A model generated the notes under the pieces. That model was not told the origin of the DNA. It saw only the letters and a list, made by a program, of their open reading frames with translations, and made no database searches. A stretch of 64,000 bases of DNA from Bradyrhizobium sp. 170 (GTDB lineage Bacteria > Pseudomonadota > Alphaproteobacteria > Rhizobiales > Xanthobacteraceae). A program made the position numbers and the translations under genes. Positions 59,278-64,000 of this stretch are shown here, one piece after another. Location: contig NZ_CP064703.1 in assembly GCF_023101085.1 (NCBI RefSeq), positions 8,060,001 to 8,124,000 on the forward strand, given 5' to 3'. Within the stretch, counting starts at the first letter, position 1. Each line of letters starts with the position of its first letter.

Positions 59278-60051
59278 ATGAGCATCTTACGAACACTGAC
59301 AATCGTTGCCGGCGTCCTTGCGGGATCGCTCGGCGTGCAAGCCGCGCCGGCGCTGGCCGCTGACCCCGTCAAGGCGAAGAATGTCGTGCTGGTGCACGGC
59401 GCGTGGGCCGACGGATCAAGCTGGTCGCAGGTTATTCCAAAGCTTCAGGCGGCGGGCCTTCACGTCACTGCCGTGCAGAATCCGCTGACCTCGCTGGCAG
59501 ATTCCGTTGCCGAGACACGCCGCGTTTTGGCGCAACAGGACGGCCCGACGGTGCTGGTGGCGCATTCCTGGGGCGGCACCGTGATCAGCGAAGTCGGCAC
59601 CGACCCGAAGGTCACGGGGCTGGTCTATGTCGCCGCGCGCGCGCCTGATGCGGGCGAGGATTTCGTCGCACTTTCGCAGAAGTTTCCGGCAGGCCCCGCG
59701 CGAGCCGGCGTCCAGGAGCATGACGGTTTCACCAAATTATCCGAGGACGCCTTCCTGAAATATTTCGCCAATGGCGTCGATCCGACGACCGCGAAAGTCC
59801 TCTATGCCGTGCAATGGCCGACCGCGGCTTCAATCTTCACCGGCCGCACCACCGCGGCCGCCTGGCGCAGCAAGCCGAGCTGGTACGCGGTGTCGAAGCT
59901 CGACTACACCATCAATCCCGACCTCGAGCGATTTCTGGCCAAGCGCATGAACGCGACGACGGTCGAACTGGAGGCCGGTCACCTGTCGCTGGTCTCGCAG
60001 CCCGACAAGGTCGCCGACCTGATCCTGGCCGCCGCAGGTCAGCGCGAATAG
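59278..60051 (+). CDS. Secreted alpha/beta hydrolase
   Basis: The 257-residue protein has a signal peptide ending near ALAAD and then KNVVLVHGAWADGSSWSQVI, the oxyanion strand of the family. The nucleophile is in VAHSWGGTVISE near residue 95, and the His is in LEAGHLSLVSQPD near 235. It resembles periplasmic esterases annotated as alpha/beta hydrolase without known substrate. The start 59278 was chosen since it begins the signal peptide. Confidence 0.9.
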   Translation: MSILRTLTIVAGVLAGSLGVQAAPALAADPVKAKNVVLVHGAWADGSSWSQVIPKLQAAGLHVTAVQNPLTSLADSVAETRRVLAQQDGPTVLVAHSWGGTVISEVGTDPKVTGLVYVAARAPDAGEDFVALSQKFPAGPARAGVQEHDGFTKLSEDAFLKYFANGVDPTTAKVLYAVQWPTAASIFTGRTTAAAWRSKPSWYAVSKLDYTINPDLERFLAKRMNATTVELEAGHLSLVSQPDKVADLILAAAGQRE

Positions 60052-60066
60052 CTCGCCCCAATGAAA

Positions 60067-60094
60067 ACGCCCCGGGAAGACCGGGGCGTTTTTT
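60067..60094 (+). terminator. Intrinsic terminator after the secreted hydrolase
   Basis: ACGCCCCGG and CCGGGGCGT form the stem around GAAGA, followed by six T. It is almost identical to the terminator at 59111-59138, about 950 bp upstream. Confidence 0.92.
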
Positions 60095-60099
60095 GGTTC

Positions 60100-60186
60100 G
60101 TAGCCCGGATGGAGCGCAGCGCAATCCGGGACCCTTGCTCGCGGATAAAGTCACCCCGGATTACGCTTCGCTACATCCGGGCTACG
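60100..60186. repeat. Palindromic intergenic repeat, 'gtagcccggatg' family (second copy)
   Basis: GTAGCCCGGATGGAGCGCAG at the left and CGCTACATCCGGGCTAC at the right form the inverted ends, with ATCCGGG/CCCGGAT inside. It matches the element at 23171-23250. It lies between convergent genes. Confidence 0.88.
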
Positions 60187-60191
60187 GTGCT

Positions 60192-60911
60192 TCACTCCAG
60201 CCCCTGCATCGTGGGCATGTCCTGGGTCGGTGCAATCTGCGGCGCGGGCTTGGCTGGAACCGAGCCTGTTGTCACCGGGGCGGCCGCCGGCACCTCGGCC
60301 GGCTTCGGCGCAGGTGCTGCCGCCTGCTTGATCGGCGCCGGCACGGGCGCGGGTCTGGCGGCAAGCGGCTTTGCCTTCGGCACCGGCACGGTACGGCTCG
60401 CAACATGAGGGGCTGGCTGTGACGGCCGCGGCGCAGCCTCGACATGGGTCGGCGCATGCGCCTGCGGCGGTGGAGCCGCAGAGGGTCCACCGAGGGCGCT
60501 CTGATCCTCGTAGTAATTGTCACCCATCCCGCGGGCCGGCATGAAACGGATAATCCGGCCGTTGCGCGCGTCGATCACCAGCCGGCCATCCTCGCCACCG
60601 CGGTCGATCACCGCAATCGTGTAGACGAAGCCGCGCAGCCTCGGGATGCCGAGCGGCGAGAATCCGTTGTCGCGCAGCACGGAGTAGACTTCCGTCGACG
60701 GCAACAAGCCGGGGCCAGGGCCGTATCCGTGCTGCGGCCCGGGTGCATAGTGTGGGCCGGGTAGGTATTGCGGTCCGGGAACCTCGCGCGGTGCCACCGC
60801 ATAAGGCGCGTCGACATCCGATGCCGCCGTGTAAGGCCCTCGCACCTGCGCCTGCGCGCCGCCCGCCAGAAGGACCAGTCCCGCCGCCAAAGATCCCGTG
60901 AAAAACTTCAT
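60192..60911 (-). CDS. Proline-rich secreted protein of unknown function
   Basis: The 239-residue protein has a signal peptide ending at AQA, a short proline/glycine/tyrosine-rich stretch (PGPQYLPGPHYAPGPQ), and then a small folded part (YSVLRDNGFSPLGIPRLRG and IDARNGRIIRFMPAR) that recalls a PepSY-like fold. The last 110 residues are rich in Pro and Ala (PAPVPAPIKQAAAPAPKP). Such tails often span the periplasm or wall. ATG at 60911 was preferred; a GTG directly before it is possible. Confidence 0.8.
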   Translation of the reverse strand: MKFFTGSLAAGLVLLAGGAQAQVRGPYTAASDVDAPYAVAPREVPGPQYLPGPHYAPGPQHGYGPGPGLLPSTEVYSVLRDNGFSPLGIPRLRGFVYTIAVIDRGGEDGRLVIDARNGRIIRFMPARGMGDNYYEDQSALGGPSAAPPPQAHAPTHVEAAPRPSQPAPHVASRTVPVPKAKPLAARPAPVPAPIKQAAAPAPKPAEVPAAAPVTTGSVPAKPAPQIAPTQDMPTMQGLE

Positions 60912-61392
60912 CACCGAAAGCTCCTGTAAGCCCCGCAGCCGCCGGCCCGAGCGGGAGCATTTTCGCGCCCTCGCCTGCCGGCCCGGGCCAATATTTCATT
61001 GCGAAATCCGGCGGTCCTTGGGCCGGATCGGGGCGCCGCTGCCGCAAACCCGCGCCGGCGGTTTTTTCCCCCGCCGCCAAGCGCCAATCCGCATGCGGGC
61101 GAGGACTTTCACGCGCTTGTGTGATAGACAAAAATTTGGCATGGTCGGAGTTAGGACAGTATCACTGTCTCAATTGCGGGGCGGTCCCGGCACAGGGATT
61201 GCAACGAAACCGTGGCGCCACGAGCTCCAGGGCAGTGCAGGCAAGGCCGTTCCTCAGGGACGTTGAACGCCCAGGCCTGAATTTAAGAAATTGCGGCTCG
61301 CGGAGGACGAGCGGTGGCCCGGTGGGTGCCGCAAGCGTCCAAGGTGCGCCGACGATGCGGTGAGGCCCTTAGCCTTTTTTGAGAGGAATGAG
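60912..61392. other. Upstream region of gltB, no gene seen
   Basis: About 480 bp without a supported gene. It should contain divergent promoters for the proline-rich protein and gltB. An AT-rich segment near 61120-61142 (TGTGATAGACAAAAATTTGG) is the most promoter-like. GAGAGGA precedes the gltB start. No sigma-54 pattern is clear. Confidence 0.5.

Positions 61393-64000
<2,608 letters not shown>

Noticed and set aside
61020..61075. GC-rich sequence followed by T-run before gltB as a terminator or attenuator
   Set aside because: The possible stem is short and imperfect, so it was not supported as a feature.

Overview
The window reads as chromosomal DNA of a high-GC alphaproteobacterium, most likely Bradyrhizobium or a close relative. 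The evidence is indirect: dense GC-rich coding; several families of palindromic intergenic repeats that I know from Bradyrhizobium genomes; a CpdR-type response regulator beside N-formylglutamate amidohydrolase; a small-heat-shock gene with what looks like a ROSE RNA thermometer; and several TctC-type solute receptors. No phage, IS element, CRISPR array or rRNA was found. There is one tRNA (Val, anticodon GAC).

1-5.2 kb: a minus-strand operon of a serine hydrolase, an acyltransferase and a TctC receptor that runs off the left edge. It is divergent from an AhpD-like/cupin pair and is followed by a D-amino-acid-transaminase-like gene. 5.4-14.6 kb: a gltIJKL-type acidic amino acid ABC importer, a LysR regulator, a divergent D-amino-acid dehydrogenase (dadA) and a complete tctCBA transporter. 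14.6-19.4 kb: an M20 peptidase divergent from a flavin monooxygenase, then a ThDP enzyme. 19.6-20.75 kb: a small AT-richer island with an orphan gene and the remains of another. 20.9-25.8 kb: an N-acyl-D-amino-acid deacylase, a GFA protein, an Old Yellow Enzyme, a ModE-like regulator and an SDR. The aminotransferase, importer, dadA and deacylase suggest a loose D-amino-acid salvage region. A nearly identical 15-bp palindrome lies upstream of both dadA and the deacylase.

26-31.8 kb: envelope and stress genes. These are a GNAT-like protein overlapping a polytopic membrane protein, two YiaA-type membrane proteins flanking a frameshifted DUF5413-like gene, and a PspA-like protein divergent from a TetR regulator across three palindromic operators. 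The YiaA region is built from duplicated blocks and has a 17-bp tandem repeat made from a gene's 3' end. 31.7-38.3 kb: an MHYT-GGDEF-EAL protein, an operon of two amidohydrolases and a lone Rieske ferredoxin, and two small secreted proteins. 38.5-46.5 kb: a flavoprotein dehydrogenase, opgG-opgH for periplasmic glucans, and a class III cyclase with TPRs.

46.6-54.1 kb: tRNA-Val, cpdR, N-formylglutamate amidohydrolase, a strong small-RNA candidate (suhB/alpha-r14-like) next to hisN, an isochorismatase-fold protein with an altered active site, a second TctC, a LysR, a TauE/SafE exporter and a LysE exporter. 54.2-64 kb: a second TPR cyclase, a possible heme-thiolate peroxidase relative, a GFA protein, a lysophospholipase-like hydrolase, hsp20 with a heat-shock promoter and thermometer, another hydrolase, a proline-rich secreted protein and the first part of gltB, which runs off the right edge.
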